45,421 bases of DNA from an uncultured Flavobacteriales bacterium (GTDB taxonomy: Bacteria; Bacteroidota; Bacteroidia; Flavobacteriales_G; Salibacteraceae), in contig CAJXZP010000027.1 of assembly GCA_913062955.1 (NCBI GenBank), positions 1 through 45,421 on the forward strand. The letters run 5' to 3'. Positions 19,956 to 30,109 of this stretch are shown piece by piece. The position numbers were made by a program, and so were the translations under genes. The notes beneath the pieces were generated by a model. The model ran no database searches. It saw nothing but the letters and a program-made list of their open reading frames with translations, and was not told the DNA's origin. Numbering within the stretch: position 1 is the stretch's first letter; every line of letters begins with the position of its first letter.

Positions 19956-20626
19956 TGGACCAAGATTTAATACTCGACTTTGAGGAGAATCCTATCGCAG
20001 GAATTAATGAAGCCAATGTGCTTTACAAAATTTGGACGCGTCCGAAAGATACCATCCACTTTCTTTTAAAAAACCACCCAGGTAAATACATGCCTATACT
20101 TTTAGTTTTAGGTGGTATTTCCAGTGCTATCAGTAAATGGTCGGAAAAAAATGACGTAGGAGCGGAGGGGTTTTGGTTAGGTATGGTGTATGCTACGGTA
20201 GGTGGCGCCTTATTAGGATGGATCTTTTATTACATCTATGCGTGGGCTTTAAGTGCCACTGGAAAATGGTTAAAAGGTACCGGGACAGCCATTGAAATGC
20301 GAACAGTGGTGAGTTGGTCGCTCATTCCATCTATTGTTACCCTTTTATTGATTGTGCCCGAAGAATACTTTTCCATGCGAATTAATGACATGCTGTACGC
20401 AGATTATATGGAACGTGAATCTCTATTTCTTATGGAAGAAATTGCCTTGTATCTGGTAATTGCTATGGAAGTGATATTAGCCATATGGGGGATCTATATT
20501 TCCATAGAAGGCGTGTCCTATGTTCAAGGATTTTCGAGATGGAAATCATTTGGGAACTTAATACTCCCCATCCTGGTCCTTATTATTCCGGTGTTCATAG
20601 TGGTATTCATTTTCGCCAGCTTATAG
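19955..20626 (+). CDS. Yip1-like integral membrane protein
   Basis: 223 residues with a cytoplasmic-looking N-terminus (WTRPKDTIHFLL, similar to the start of bacterial YIP1 domains) and five predicted transmembrane helices (near residues 45-60, 70-98, 110-132, 150-172 and 195-218). Bacterial Yip1-family proteins have no firm biochemical role. Its ATG overlaps the stop of the DUF3857 paralogue, making it the last gene of the operon and its only obvious inner-membrane component; the other three encode proteins with signal peptides. Confidence 0.75.
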   Translation: MDQDLILDFEENPIAGINEANVLYKIWTRPKDTIHFLLKNHPGKYMPILLVLGGISSAISKWSEKNDVGAEGFWLGMVYATVGGALLGWIFYYIYAWALSATGKWLKGTGTAIEMRTVVSWSLIPSIVTLLLIVPEEYFSMRINDMLYADYMERESLFLMEEIALYLVIAMEVILAIWGIYISIEGVSYVQGFSRWKSFGNLILPILVLIIPVFIVVFIFASL

Positions 20627-20632
20627 ATCCCC

Positions 20633-20652
20633 TACCTTTTAATAAAAAGGTA
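20633..20652 (+). terminator. Hairpin after the four-gene operon (weak terminator or attenuator)
   Basis: TACCTTTT pairs with AAAAGGTA around the loop AATA, six bases after the Yip1-like stop. There is no T-tract after it, so termination may be partial, allowing read-through into the DUF2141 gene. Confidence 0.4.
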
Positions 20653-20700
20653 TAACTACCCCTCTAATTACACGTAGGTTAACACCTCTTATTTAAAGCT

Positions 20701-21135
20701 ATGATTAAAATCGTTTCATCTCTATTATTACTCGGGTTAATATGGGTTCCAATGGGTGCCTGGACCCAAGAAAAAAGCACCTTACAGCTGCATATTTCTG
20801 GCTTGGAAAATACCCAAGGTCAAATCATCGTATTTGTACACCATGGACCTGCAGGGTTTCCACGCAAACAAATGTACAAAGTGGTCAAATCAAGCGATTT
20901 AAAAATACCTGAAACAACGGTTACTATTGAAGGGATTCCGTATGGAAGTACGGCTATTTCCCTCTTACATGATGCGAACAATTCAGGGACAATGGACTAT
21001 AACTGGGTTCATTATCCGGTGGAGAAATTTGGTTTTTACAAATTCTTTAAGGTCACACTTTCCGAACCTAAGTACGAGGATGTCGCGTTTCAAGTGGATG
21101 CTCCCGAAATGGAATTGGATATCGTCATGCAATAA
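20701..21135 (+). CDS. DUF2141 secreted protein
   Basis: 144 residues with a signal peptide (about 1-22, MGAWTQ) followed by one small beta domain. The pattern fits DUF2141: IVFVHHG near the start, the LHDANNSGTMDYNW segment (family LHDxNxNGxxDxN) and KFGF near the end. The function of the family is unknown; members are common in Bacteroidota and Proteobacteria as single exported proteins. It lies 74 bp downstream of the four-gene operon on the same strand, separated by a hairpin without a T-tract, so it may be partly co-transcribed. Confidence 0.85.
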   Translation: MIKIVSSLLLLGLIWVPMGAWTQEKSTLQLHISGLENTQGQIIVFVHHGPAGFPRKQMYKVVKSSDLKIPETTVTIEGIPYGSTAISLLHDANNSGTMDYNWVHYPVEKFGFYKFFKVTLSEPKYEDVAFQVDAPEMELDIVMQ

Positions 21136-21224
21136 ATATACCCGATGAATTGGGGGAATACCGATCCCCAAATTAAGATTTATGATCTCCCCTATTTCTA
21201 CATGAAAAATAGCTAATAAAATAG

Positions 21225-21232
21225 TAAATTTG
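21225..21232 (+). promoter_or_regulatory. -7 box of P5C dehydrogenase gene
   Basis: TAAATTTG is a perfect TAnnTTTG match, 86 bases before the start codon, which implies an untranslated leader of about 80 nt. No strong -33 box is seen. The leader contains a short inverted pair, CCGGA...TCCGG, near 21249-21266. Confidence 0.55.
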
Positions 21233-21318
21233 CACTCGCTTAAACGAACCGGAATACAACAATCCGGATGGTTATAGCACCAACTAATAAAAGTGTTTAA
21301 TTAGAAATAACATTAGAT

Positions 21319-22944
21319 ATGCCAAAAGGAATTTTTACCGTACCCGTTCCCGTTAACGAGCCTGTTAGAGCTTATGCTCCAGGAAGCGCTGAACGTGAGT
21401 CTTTATTAAAGCAATACGATATCATGTACAATAGCACTATTGATGTGCCAATGTATATTGGAAACAAGAAAGTGACGACTTCTAATAAAAAGTCAATCAC
21501 TCCTCCACACGATCATCAACATGTCATTGGATCTTTCAGTTACGGTGATAAAACACATGTACAAGATGCCGTAGATGCCGCTTTGGCCGCTAAAGAAGGT
21601 TGGGAAAATTTAGGTTGGGAACATAGAGCTTCCATTTTCTTAAAAGCAGCAGAGTTATTAGCCGGTCCTTTTAGAGACCGAATGAATGCCGCTACGATGT
21701 TAGCGCAATCCAAAAATGTGATGCAAGCGGAAATTGATGCTGCCTGTGAATTCATTGATTTCTTACGTTTCAATGTACAGTTCATGGTGGACATTTATGC
21801 CAAACAACCGCAATCGGCTCCAGGTATCTGGAATCGTTTAGAATACCGTCCTTTAGAAGGATTTGTATTTGCTATTTCGCCATTCAACTTTACCTCTATT
21901 GCGGGTAACTTACCTGCTTCTGCAGCTATGATGGGGAATACTGTGATTTGGAAACCATCGGATACCCAAGTGTATTCGGCAAAAGTAATTATGGATCTTT
22001 TCAAGGAAGCTGGAATGCCTGACGGTGTAATCAATATGATTACGGTGGACGGACCAGATGCAGGGGAAGTTATTTTCAACCATAGAGATTTTGCAGGACT
22101 TCACTTTACCGGTTCTACGGGTGTATTCCAAAACCTTTGGAAAACCATTGGGAACAACATCCATAAATACAGAACGTATCCAAGAATTGTAGGTGAAACA
22201 GGGGGTAAAGATTTTATCGTAGCACACAAATCATCTCATGCAGCACAAGTAGCTACGGCTATTACCAGGGGTTCATTTGAATTTCAAGGTCAAAAATGTT
22301 CTGCTTCTTCTAGAGCTTACGTTCCTTCTAACATTTGGGAAGATGTAAAAACCGCTATTGTAAATGATGTAAAGTCATTTAAAATGGGTTCTCCAGCCGA
22401 TACAAGTAACTATATCAATGCGGTCATTGATGAAAGAGCTTTTGACAAAATTGCTTCTTACATTGATTTCATCAAGGAACAAGAGGATGCGGAGATTATT
22501 GCAGGTGGTACGTATGATAAATCAAAAGGATATTTCATTGAACCTACTGTGGTAGTTACGACCAACCCAAAATTCAGAACTTTATGTGAAGAAATTTTTG
22601 GACCTGTCATGACTATTTATGTATACGATGAAAATGAATTTGAAGCGACTTTAGAGTTGGTGGATTCTACTTCTGATTATGCCTTGACTGGCGCTATTTT
22701 CTCTCAAGATATTTACGCGGCTGAATTGGCCACTAAAAAATTGAAGAATGCAGCGGGTAACTTCTACGTGAACGACAAACCAACAGGTGCTGTGGTAGGT
22801 CAACAACCATTTGGTGGAGCTAGAGGTTCAGGTACAAACGATAAAGCAGGTTCTGAATTGAACTTGATTCGTTGGACTTCTCCACGTATGATTAAAGAAA
22901 CGTTTGTTACTCCTACGGATTACAGATATGAGTGGTTAGGTTAA
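21319..22944 (+). CDS. pruA: Delta-1-pyrroline-5-carboxylate (L-glutamate gamma-semialdehyde) dehydrogenase
   Basis: 541 residues, the usual length for the stand-alone long-form enzyme. It oxidises glutamate semialdehyde to glutamate with NAD+, the second step of proline catabolism. The aldehyde dehydrogenase hallmarks are present: the N-box region ISPFNFTSIAGNLP, the catalytic base Glu293 in VGETGGKD, the nucleophile Cys327 in GQKCSAS and the late motif EEIFGPVM. The characteristic N-terminus (GIFTVPVPVNEPV) also fits this subfamily. No proline dehydrogenase domain or neighbour is seen, so the partner is encoded elsewhere. It has its own -7 box and leader upstream and a strong terminator downstream, so it is monocistronic. 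Confidence 0.95.
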   Translation: MPKGIFTVPVPVNEPVRAYAPGSAERESLLKQYDIMYNSTIDVPMYIGNKKVTTSNKKSITPPHDHQHVIGSFSYGDKTHVQDAVDAALAAKEGWENLGWEHRASIFLKAAELLAGPFRDRMNAATMLAQSKNVMQAEIDAACEFIDFLRFNVQFMVDIYAKQPQSAPGIWNRLEYRPLEGFVFAISPFNFTSIAGNLPASAAMMGNTVIWKPSDTQVYSAKVIMDLFKEAGMPDGVINMITVDGPDAGEVIFNHRDFAGLHFTGSTGVFQNLWKTIGNNIHKYRTYPRIVGETGGKDFIVAHKSSHAAQVATAITRGSFEFQGQKCSASSRAYVPSNIWEDVKTAIVNDVKSFKMGSPADTSNYINAVIDERAFDKIASYIDFIKEQEDAEIIAGGTYDKSKGYFIEPTVVVTTNPKFRTLCEEIFGPVMTIYVYDENEFEATLELVDSTSDYALTGAIFSQDIYAAELATKKLKNAAGNFYVNDKPTGAVVGQQPFGGARGSGTNDKAGSELNLIRWTSPRMIKETFVTPTDYRYEWLG

Positions 22945-22964
22945 TCCCTACCCTATAACATTGA

Positions 22965-23001
22965 AAAATCCCCTTTCGTTGATTCGAAAGGGGATTTTTT
23001 T
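22965..23001 (+). terminator. Rho-independent terminator of P5C dehydrogenase
   Basis: A 14-bp perfect stem (22965-22978 with 22985-22998) around TTGATT, with a T-run ending at 23001. It begins 20 bp after the stop codon. Confidence 0.92.
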
Positions 23002-23018
23002 GTTTCTTGAGTTAAATA

Positions 23019-23060
23019 GGACTAGGACAAAGACTAAGACTATGACAATGACAATGACAA
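23019..23060. repeat. Seven-copy hexanucleotide repeat (NGACWA)
   Basis: Hexamers read GGACTA, GGACAA, AGACTA, AGACTA, TGACAA, TGACAA, TGACAA. Non-coding, between the P5C dehydrogenase terminator and the next gene. Confidence 0.85.
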
Positions 23061-24641
<1,581 letters not shown>

Positions 24642-24693
24642 GGATGCGATGAACCTTCTTTGGAAGAGAAATATTTAACATTCGAACTCTCCT

Positions 24694-24729
24694 AAAAAAA
24701 TCCCTCCTTGAAAAGCGCAAAGAGGGATT
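24694..24729 (-). terminator. Terminator of the GyrI-like gene
   Basis: The stem AATCCCTC (24699-24706) pairs with GAGGGATT (24722-24729), with a run of A at 24694-24700 that becomes a T-tract on the minus strand. It sits just past the stop of the minus-strand gene at 24741. Confidence 0.8.
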
Positions 24730-24740
24730 CCTGGTTTTAT

Positions 24741-25199
24741 CTACTTCACTCCAATCCAAATCTCCGCTTCACCATTGGTAGGATCCATGGCTTTTTCGCC
24801 ATACACCTCTATATCGGTTTTATAGGTTCTATTTAAGTCGCTTTGCCAAATTTTTGTCCACGCATCAATAACGGCATTCTCGGTCAGATTCCCTTTAGCA
24901 GTAAACGTTTCGTATTCGGCTACAGGAATGGTTTTAACCGTTAAATCCTTTGGAACATTCTCACCACTAGTTACTTCAAACCCCAACATCATCGTATAAG
25001 GTTTTGTATGGTCTCCTTCATAATCGGTATACACGGCATACATGGTGGAACAGGCTAAATCGCTTAGTTTTTCCGCAATATTGGCCTGCATGAATTTACC
25101 CCATAACTGAGGAATAGCTTGCTCCGCTTGTCCGGCATCGTTACGGGTTCTTATTTCCATTCCAGCAATAAGTAATTCTTTTGTAATTGACTTTTTCAT
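24741..25199 (-). CDS. GyrI-like / effector-binding domain protein
   Basis: 152 residues forming one stand-alone effector-binding domain of the GyrI/AraC-C-terminal type: an opening strand (ELLIAGMEIRT), a central VYTDYEGDHTKPYTMMLGFEV and a C-terminal IEVYGE...AEIWIGVK. There is no DNA-binding domain and no signal peptide, so it is cytoplasmic. Family members bind small hydrophobic or cationic ligands, and some hydrolyse or sequester toxic compounds; the ligand here is unknown. It is divergent from the MacAB-type efflux operon across a gap of about 410 bp, a setting in which a drug-binding role is plausible but unproven. Confidence 0.8.
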   Translation of the reverse strand: MKKSITKELLIAGMEIRTRNDAGQAEQAIPQLWGKFMQANIAEKLSDLACSTMYAVYTDYEGDHTKPYTMMLGFEVTSGENVPKDLTVKTIPVAEYETFTAKGNLTENAVIDAWTKIWQSDLNRTYKTDIEVYGEKAMDPTNGEAEIWIGVK

Positions 25200-25221
25200 A
25201 TGTAATAATTTTAGGTTTCCA

Positions 25222-25229
25222 CAAAACTA
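25222..25229 (-). promoter_or_regulatory. -7 box of the GyrI-like gene
   Basis: On the minus strand this reads TAGTTTTG, a perfect TAnnTTTG match, 22 bases before the start codon. A TTG lies about 23 bases further upstream (25253-25255), somewhat wider than the usual spacing. Confidence 0.5.
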
Positions 25230-25611
25230 GAAGCAGGAAAGACAGATGGTGTCAAGGGTGTTTTTATCTTTCTTAAAAAGGGGTATCCGCATTTTCTGTT
25301 TATATTTTCACCTTCCTTCTATCCCATTTGTTTTGTCCTGTTTTTCGTCTTTAAAACCATCTTAACCCCCATTATTTTTAGGGTTATTTCCATTATATTA
25401 ATCCATACACCCCCATCTGAAATATTTCACAGCAACAATTACAGGTGTAATACCCTTAAAATCAATATTTAAGAATTGATCTCGTCATTTGAATTACAAA
25501 TATGGGATTTGAACTACACCCATTCACCTTGGCCACCAACCGCTAAACGAAAACTCGTTGCAATCCTACAACTCACTCCCTAATTTGGTCATTGTTTACA
25601 AATACATTGCC
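25230..25611. other. Divergent regulatory gap before the efflux operon
   Basis: No gene supported. A TTG-initiated extension from 25558 would add 18 polar residues to the adaptor and is disfavoured. A small inverted repeat, TTACAGGTGTAA, lies near 25439-25450. I found no clean promoter for the plus-strand operon. Confidence 0.4.
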
Positions 25612-26853
25612 ATGGATAAACCGATACAAAAAAGCAAATTCAAAATCAAGACATACCTGTTTATTGCCCCGGGATTGGCGGTACTATTTGGTATTTCCTA
25701 TTTGGCTTTTACTGCGAATTCAAATGCCATGTATTACCCAAATGATCAATTACAGATTGCGGAGATCATACAAGGGGAATTTTCAGAATCCATTTCTACC
25801 CATGGAACGGTAATCCCGAGTCAAACCATTCAAATTGATGCTTTTGAAGGAGGCGTTATTGAGGAAATCATGGCGGAGAATGGGCAATCTATTGTGAAGG
25901 GTACTCCCCTATTAAAATTGAGTAATATGTCCTTGTCGTTAGATTTCATGAACCGGGAAACTCAAATAATAGAGCAAATCAATAACCTTAGGAATACCCG
26001 AATCAATTTAGAGCAGAACAAACGTAATGTACAAGAACAGTTGATAGATATCCGTTATGAACTGATCCAACAGGAAGCACAATTTGCCAGAGACAGTGTA
26101 TTGTACCACCAAAATGTGATTACCCAATCGGTTTTTGAGTCGAGTTGGAATTACATCCAGTATTTACAAAACAAAAAGGCGCTATTGGAAAACAGAACCC
26201 AAACGGATGAAAAATACCGATTAAGTCAGATGCAACGTATCGACAATTCCATTCTCCTTATGGAACGCAACCTAGAAGCAGTGAGAAAGAGTTTAACCCA
26301 ACTCACGGTCACGGCTCCATTAACGGGCCAATTGAATTCCTTTCAACACGAACTGGGAGCAACTATGCGTAAAGGCGAGCGTATTGGACGGATAGATATT
26401 ATGGATACGTTCCATATTAGAGCACATGTAGATCAGTATTTTCTCAATCAGATTGAAATAGATCAGTTGGCTCGCATAAAACTAGATGGAAAGGAACAGC
26501 ACTTATCGATCGCAAAGATATTCCCTACGGTAACGGATAATCAATTCGAAATACATTTTCGATTTAAGGATCAGCAACCAAAGAATTTACGGAGAGGCCA
26601 AAGTGCTCCCTTAAAAATTCAATTAAGTAATCAATCCAAAGCAGTACTTATTCCTAAGGGCAGTTTTTATTCCTCTGGAGGGGGTAAATATGTATTTGTA
26701 GTCCACGGAAATGAAGCCCAAAAAACCCCGGTGAAATTGGGCCGTCAAAACGATAAATACATTGAGGTAATAAACGGCTTAATACCCGGTGATCGGGTGA
26801 TCATCTCTCCGTACACCAATTTTAGAAACAACGATTTAATACTTATTCAATAA
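25612..26853 (+). CDS. Periplasmic adaptor subunit of a MacAB-type efflux ABC transporter (HlyD/MacA family)
   Basis: 413 residues from the ATG at 25612, chosen because it gives a short basic N-terminus (KPIQKSKFKIK) before one transmembrane anchor (about 14-33, LFIAPGLAVLFGISYLAF). The order is then a barrel-sandwich half (VIEEIMAENGQSIVKG), a long coiled-coil hairpin (about 105-215), the second half (LTVTAPLTGQL) and C-terminal beta domains (GLIPGDRVIISPY). Such adaptors link an inner-membrane transporter to an outer-membrane TolC-type channel. The ATPase and permease genes follow within 10 and 2 bp, so the three form an operon. No TolC gene is present nearby. Confidence 0.9.
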   Translation: MDKPIQKSKFKIKTYLFIAPGLAVLFGISYLAFTANSNAMYYPNDQLQIAEIIQGEFSESISTHGTVIPSQTIQIDAFEGGVIEEIMAENGQSIVKGTPLLKLSNMSLSLDFMNRETQIIEQINNLRNTRINLEQNKRNVQEQLIDIRYELIQQEAQFARDSVLYHQNVITQSVFESSWNYIQYLQNKKALLENRTQTDEKYRLSQMQRIDNSILLMERNLEAVRKSLTQLTVTAPLTGQLNSFQHELGATMRKGERIGRIDIMDTFHIRAHVDQYFLNQIEIDQLARIKLDGKEQHLSIAKIFPTVTDNQFEIHFRFKDQQPKNLRRGQSAPLKIQLSNQSKAVLIPKGSFYSSGGGKYVFVVHGNEAQKTPVKLGRQNDKYIEVINGLIPGDRVIISPYTNFRNNDLILIQ

Positions 26854-26863
26854 ACGCAAATCA

Positions 26864-27547
26864 ATGATTAACACAACCAATTTAACGAAGATATTTACGA
26901 CTGAAGAAATAGAAACTACGGCATTAAACAACATCAACATTCGTATTGATAAAGGAGAGTTTGTAGCCGTCATGGGAGAATCGGGATGCGGGAAATCTAC
27001 ACTTCTCAACACCCTGGGTTTATTGGATACTATAAGTGATGGTCAATTAATATTTAATGGTACCGATGTGAGTCAATTTAAAGAATCGCAACGCGCTATT
27101 TTGAGAAAGAACCAAATTGGATTCATTTTCCAAAGTTTTAATTTAATTGATGAGTTAACCGTATTTGAAAATATTGAACTGCCACTCACTTATCAAAACA
27201 TAGATAAACAAAAACGAAAGCTTATGGTCACTCAAACCTTGGAAAAAGTGAATATGGGACATCGGGCAAACCATTTTCCGCAACAATTATCGGGTGGACA
27301 ACAACAAAGGGTGGCTATTGCGCGTGCCATTGTACACGAACCCAGGTTATTATTAGCGGATGAACCTACGGGAAATTTGGATTCCAAAAATGGAACAGAC
27401 GTCATGAATTTATTAACGGATTTAAATGCGGAAGGTGCCACTATCATAATGGTGACCCATTCTACTCGAGATGCAAAATATGCACATCGGAAAATCAATT
27501 TGTACGATGGGCAAATAATTAGCTCTTCCAAACCTGTAAATGCGTAA
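26864..27547 (+). CDS. MacB/LolD-type ABC transporter ATP-binding subunit
   Basis: 227 residues, a complete nucleotide-binding domain: Walker A GESGCGKST (38-46), Q-loop FIFQSFNLID, signature LSGGQQQRVAIARA, Walker B LLLADEPTGNLDS and the switch His in MVTHS. It belongs to the LolD/MacB/FtsE group, which powers transporters that move substrates from the periplasm rather than importing across the inner membrane. It is the middle gene of the adaptor-ATPase-permease operon, separated from the permease by 2 bp. Confidence 0.95.
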   Translation: MINTTNLTKIFTTEEIETTALNNINIRIDKGEFVAVMGESGCGKSTLLNTLGLLDTISDGQLIFNGTDVSQFKESQRAILRKNQIGFIFQSFNLIDELTVFENIELPLTYQNIDKQKRKLMVTQTLEKVNMGHRANHFPQQLSGGQQQRVAIARAIVHEPRLLLADEPTGNLDSKNGTDVMNLLTDLNAEGATIIMVTHSTRDAKYAHRKINLYDGQIISSSKPVNA

Positions 27548-27549
27548 GT

Positions 27550-29961
27550 ATGAAATGGACACAATTAATACCTTTTTTACGTTTCTTAAAGCGTAATAAA
27601 CTGTATACCAGCATCAGTGTTATTGGCTTAGGAATTGGGATGGCATCTTGTATTTTAATTAGCTTATACATTAACTATGAAAGTAGTTACGATCATTTTC
27701 ATGAGAAAAAAGAACGGATCTATCGCTTAACCTCTAAACTGGATTTTAATGGCGTTATAGATGCCGCTTTGACTAATTTACCTACCGGCCCCACTTTATT
27801 AAATGATTATCCGGAAGTAGAATCATTTGTTCGGTTCCGAAGGTTTGGTAACGAAGCCCAACTAAAAGTGAATCAGCAAATACATCCTACCCCCCATGTT
27901 TGGTTGGTTGATTCTAGTGTTTTCAATATCTTTAGCTACCCAATGCTGATAGGGAATCCTCAAACTGCCTTGGTAAACCCGAATAGTATGGTGATTAATC
28001 AAAGCACTGCTAACCGTTTATTTGAAAATGGAGATGCCTTTGGGAAAACCATTCAAATCAACAATAGTGTGTATGAAGTCACTGGAATAATACAGGACAT
28101 TCCTCATCAAAGCGATATTCAGATCAATGCCTTAATAAGTATGTCTTCGCTCCCCCAACGATTCATGGATGCACACAATCAAGATTGGTTTCGGATTGGC
28201 TTTTACACGTATTTGTTATTTAAGCACCCGGTGGACATCCCCAATTTTGAGGGCAAACTGATTGATTTTGAGAAGAAGTATGTGCAGCCCTGGAGTTCAG
28301 AAAATCAAATTGAGGCTTCTTTAACCTATGCCATTACCCCCATCACCGAGCTTCATTTTGATAATACCAAAGAGTACGATCAACCGAAGGGAAATAAAAC
28401 CTATCTATTAATTTTTAGTATTCTGGCCATTTTCCTGTTGCTTATTTCGGTGATAAACTACGTCAATTTAAATTTAGCTCAAGGCAGTAAACGCGCTAAG
28501 GAAGTGGGCGTTAGAAAATCATCAGGCGCTCAACAAAGCGAAATATTCCGACAATTTATTTCCGAATCCTTTCTTCTCTCTCTGTTCGCTTTATGGGTTG
28601 GGATACTCTTTGTTTGGGCATCGCTCCCCTTCTTTAACCGTATTATCCAAGTCCAGTTATCCATGCGTGAATTAATAAGTCCCGCATTTGTTATAGTGGC
28701 CTTAGTCATTTTTGTAGTCGTTACCCTATTAGCGAATAGTTATCCTGCTTTGCTCTTGTCTCGTTTAAATCCCATTCAGGTATTGAAAGGAACTTCAAAT
28801 AAGGGAACGGATACCCGAAAACTGAATAACAGTCTTTTGTTTATCCAATTTTTGTTTTCCTTATTTATGATATCGGGGACGTTAATGGTCCAAAAACAAA
28901 TGGATTTTATCTCTGAATACTCGCTTGGGTTTAATAAAGACCAAATTGTATCTATTCAAATCCCCAGTGACACCACCATTAGGAATCAAATAACGCCTTG
29001 GTTAAGTACCTTAGAAAGTCAAGAAAATGTAATTGCCACCAGTCAAACACGAATGCCCAACGGAGATAATACCGGTCAGTTGATGTTTCGAGTGGAGCAA
29101 GATGAAAAAATGGTGGAACAAACTATCAATTACATTTTTGTAGACGACCAATTCATGGATGTTTTGGGACTAAATATGGAGGCGGGTCGGAACTTCGACC
29201 CGAATATTGCAACGGATCAACAACAGGCTTTTATTGTAAACAAAACAGCTGCTGAAGCTTTTGGTTGGTATAATGAATCGCTAGATAAACGGATACAATG
29301 GGGTTTATTGCCTAATGGACAGGCCGAACATGATGGAAAGGTAATTGGAGTTGTAGACGATTTTACTTTCCAATCTCTACATACGGAACTGGCTCCCTTG
29401 GTATTGTGCTATAATCCAAGAGGAGGAAATTCCTTAGCCATTCGATTCAATACAAGTGAATTACAACCGGAGATCACTAAAATTCAATCCAAATGGAATG
29501 AACTGGCCGGAGGGTTTCCGATGCAATACGGTGTTTTATCCACCTCCATTTCCAATAATTACCAAACAGAGAGACGGATGCAAGATGTACTCACCTATTT
29601 TAGTTACATCGCTATTGCTTTGGCATTGGTTGGTTTATTTGCCTTGGTGACCTACAGTTTGCAAAGACGATGGAAGGAAATTGGACTCCGTAAAATACTG
29701 GGAGCCAATAACACGCAATTGGCGTGGTTAATTGGACAACAGTTCGGCATCCTACTTTTAGCTGCTTCTGTAGTCGCCTCACCATTGGCCTGGTATGTTT
29801 TGCAGGATTGGCTCCATGGATTTGCGTATAAAACCACTATGGGAATCCTGCCCTTCCTTACGGCCATTGCCGTATTAGGAGGCTTATCTGTAATCACCAT
29901 AAGTTACCATGTTTGGAATATGAGTCGCATGGATCCTGTAGATGCCTTAAGAAGTGAATAA
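27550..29961 (+). CDS. FtsX/MacB-family ABC transporter permease (duplicated form)
   Basis: 803 residues, the long duplicated form typical of Bacteroidota. An N-terminal helix (about 20-42) is followed by a MacB-like periplasmic domain, then helices near 283-305, 333-356, 373-398 and 428-447, a second periplasmic domain, and three C-terminal helices near 677-699, 727-750 and 763-785, for eight in total. FtsX-type cores recur after both periplasmic domains (KEVGVRKSSGA, and KEIGLRKILGA). With the adaptor and ATPase it should form a tripartite efflux or mechanotransmission machine. The substrate is unknown, and the GyrI-like neighbour is only a weak hint at small-molecule export. Confidence 0.93.
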   Translation: MKWTQLIPFLRFLKRNKLYTSISVIGLGIGMASCILISLYINYESSYDHFHEKKERIYRLTSKLDFNGVIDAALTNLPTGPTLLNDYPEVESFVRFRRFGNEAQLKVNQQIHPTPHVWLVDSSVFNIFSYPMLIGNPQTALVNPNSMVINQSTANRLFENGDAFGKTIQINNSVYEVTGIIQDIPHQSDIQINALISMSSLPQRFMDAHNQDWFRIGFYTYLLFKHPVDIPNFEGKLIDFEKKYVQPWSSENQIEASLTYAITPITELHFDNTKEYDQPKGNKTYLLIFSILAIFLLLISVINYVNLNLAQGSKRAKEVGVRKSSGAQQSEIFRQFISESFLLSLFALWVGILFVWASLPFFNRIIQVQLSMRELISPAFVIVALVIFVVVTLLANSYPALLLSRLNPIQVLKGTSNKGTDTRKLNNSLLFIQFLFSLFMISGTLMVQKQMDFISEYSLGFNKDQIVSIQIPSDTTIRNQITPWLSTLESQENVIATSQTRMPNGDNTGQLMFRVEQDEKMVEQTINYIFVDDQFMDVLGLNMEAGRNFDPNIATDQQQAFIVNKTAAEAFGWYNESLDKRIQWGLLPNGQAEHDGKVIGVVDDFTFQSLHTELAPLVLCYNPRGGNSLAIRFNTSELQPEITKIQSKWNELAGGFPMQYGVLSTSISNNYQTERRMQDVLTYFSYIAIALALVGLFALVTYSLQRRWKEIGLRKILGANNTQLAWLIGQQFGILLLAASVVASPLAWYVLQDWLHGFAYKTTMGILPFLTAIAVLGGLSVITISYHVWNMSRMDPVDALRSE

Positions 29962-29970
29962 ACAGAATTA

Positions 29971-29996
29971 GAAAACTCCTTTAAAAAGGAGTTTTC
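29971..29996 (+). terminator. Terminator of the efflux operon
   Basis: GAAAACTCCTT pairs with AAGGAGTTTTC around TAAA, followed by TTCT. It begins nine bases after the permease stop codon. Confidence 0.8.
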
Positions 29997-30109
29997 TTCT
30001 ATTAAACTTAGGTTTTGGTTTTATCTCGTTTTAACTCCCGTAATAAACCACCATCTACCAAATTCATGATCCTGAAATTGTTACCTGTTTCTCCTAGGAG
30101 ACACCGTTC

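Noticed and set aside
25558-25611. TTG-initiated extension of the efflux adaptor
   Set aside because: The ATG at 25612 gives a normal short basic N-terminus before the membrane anchor; the extension is polar and adds no feature.
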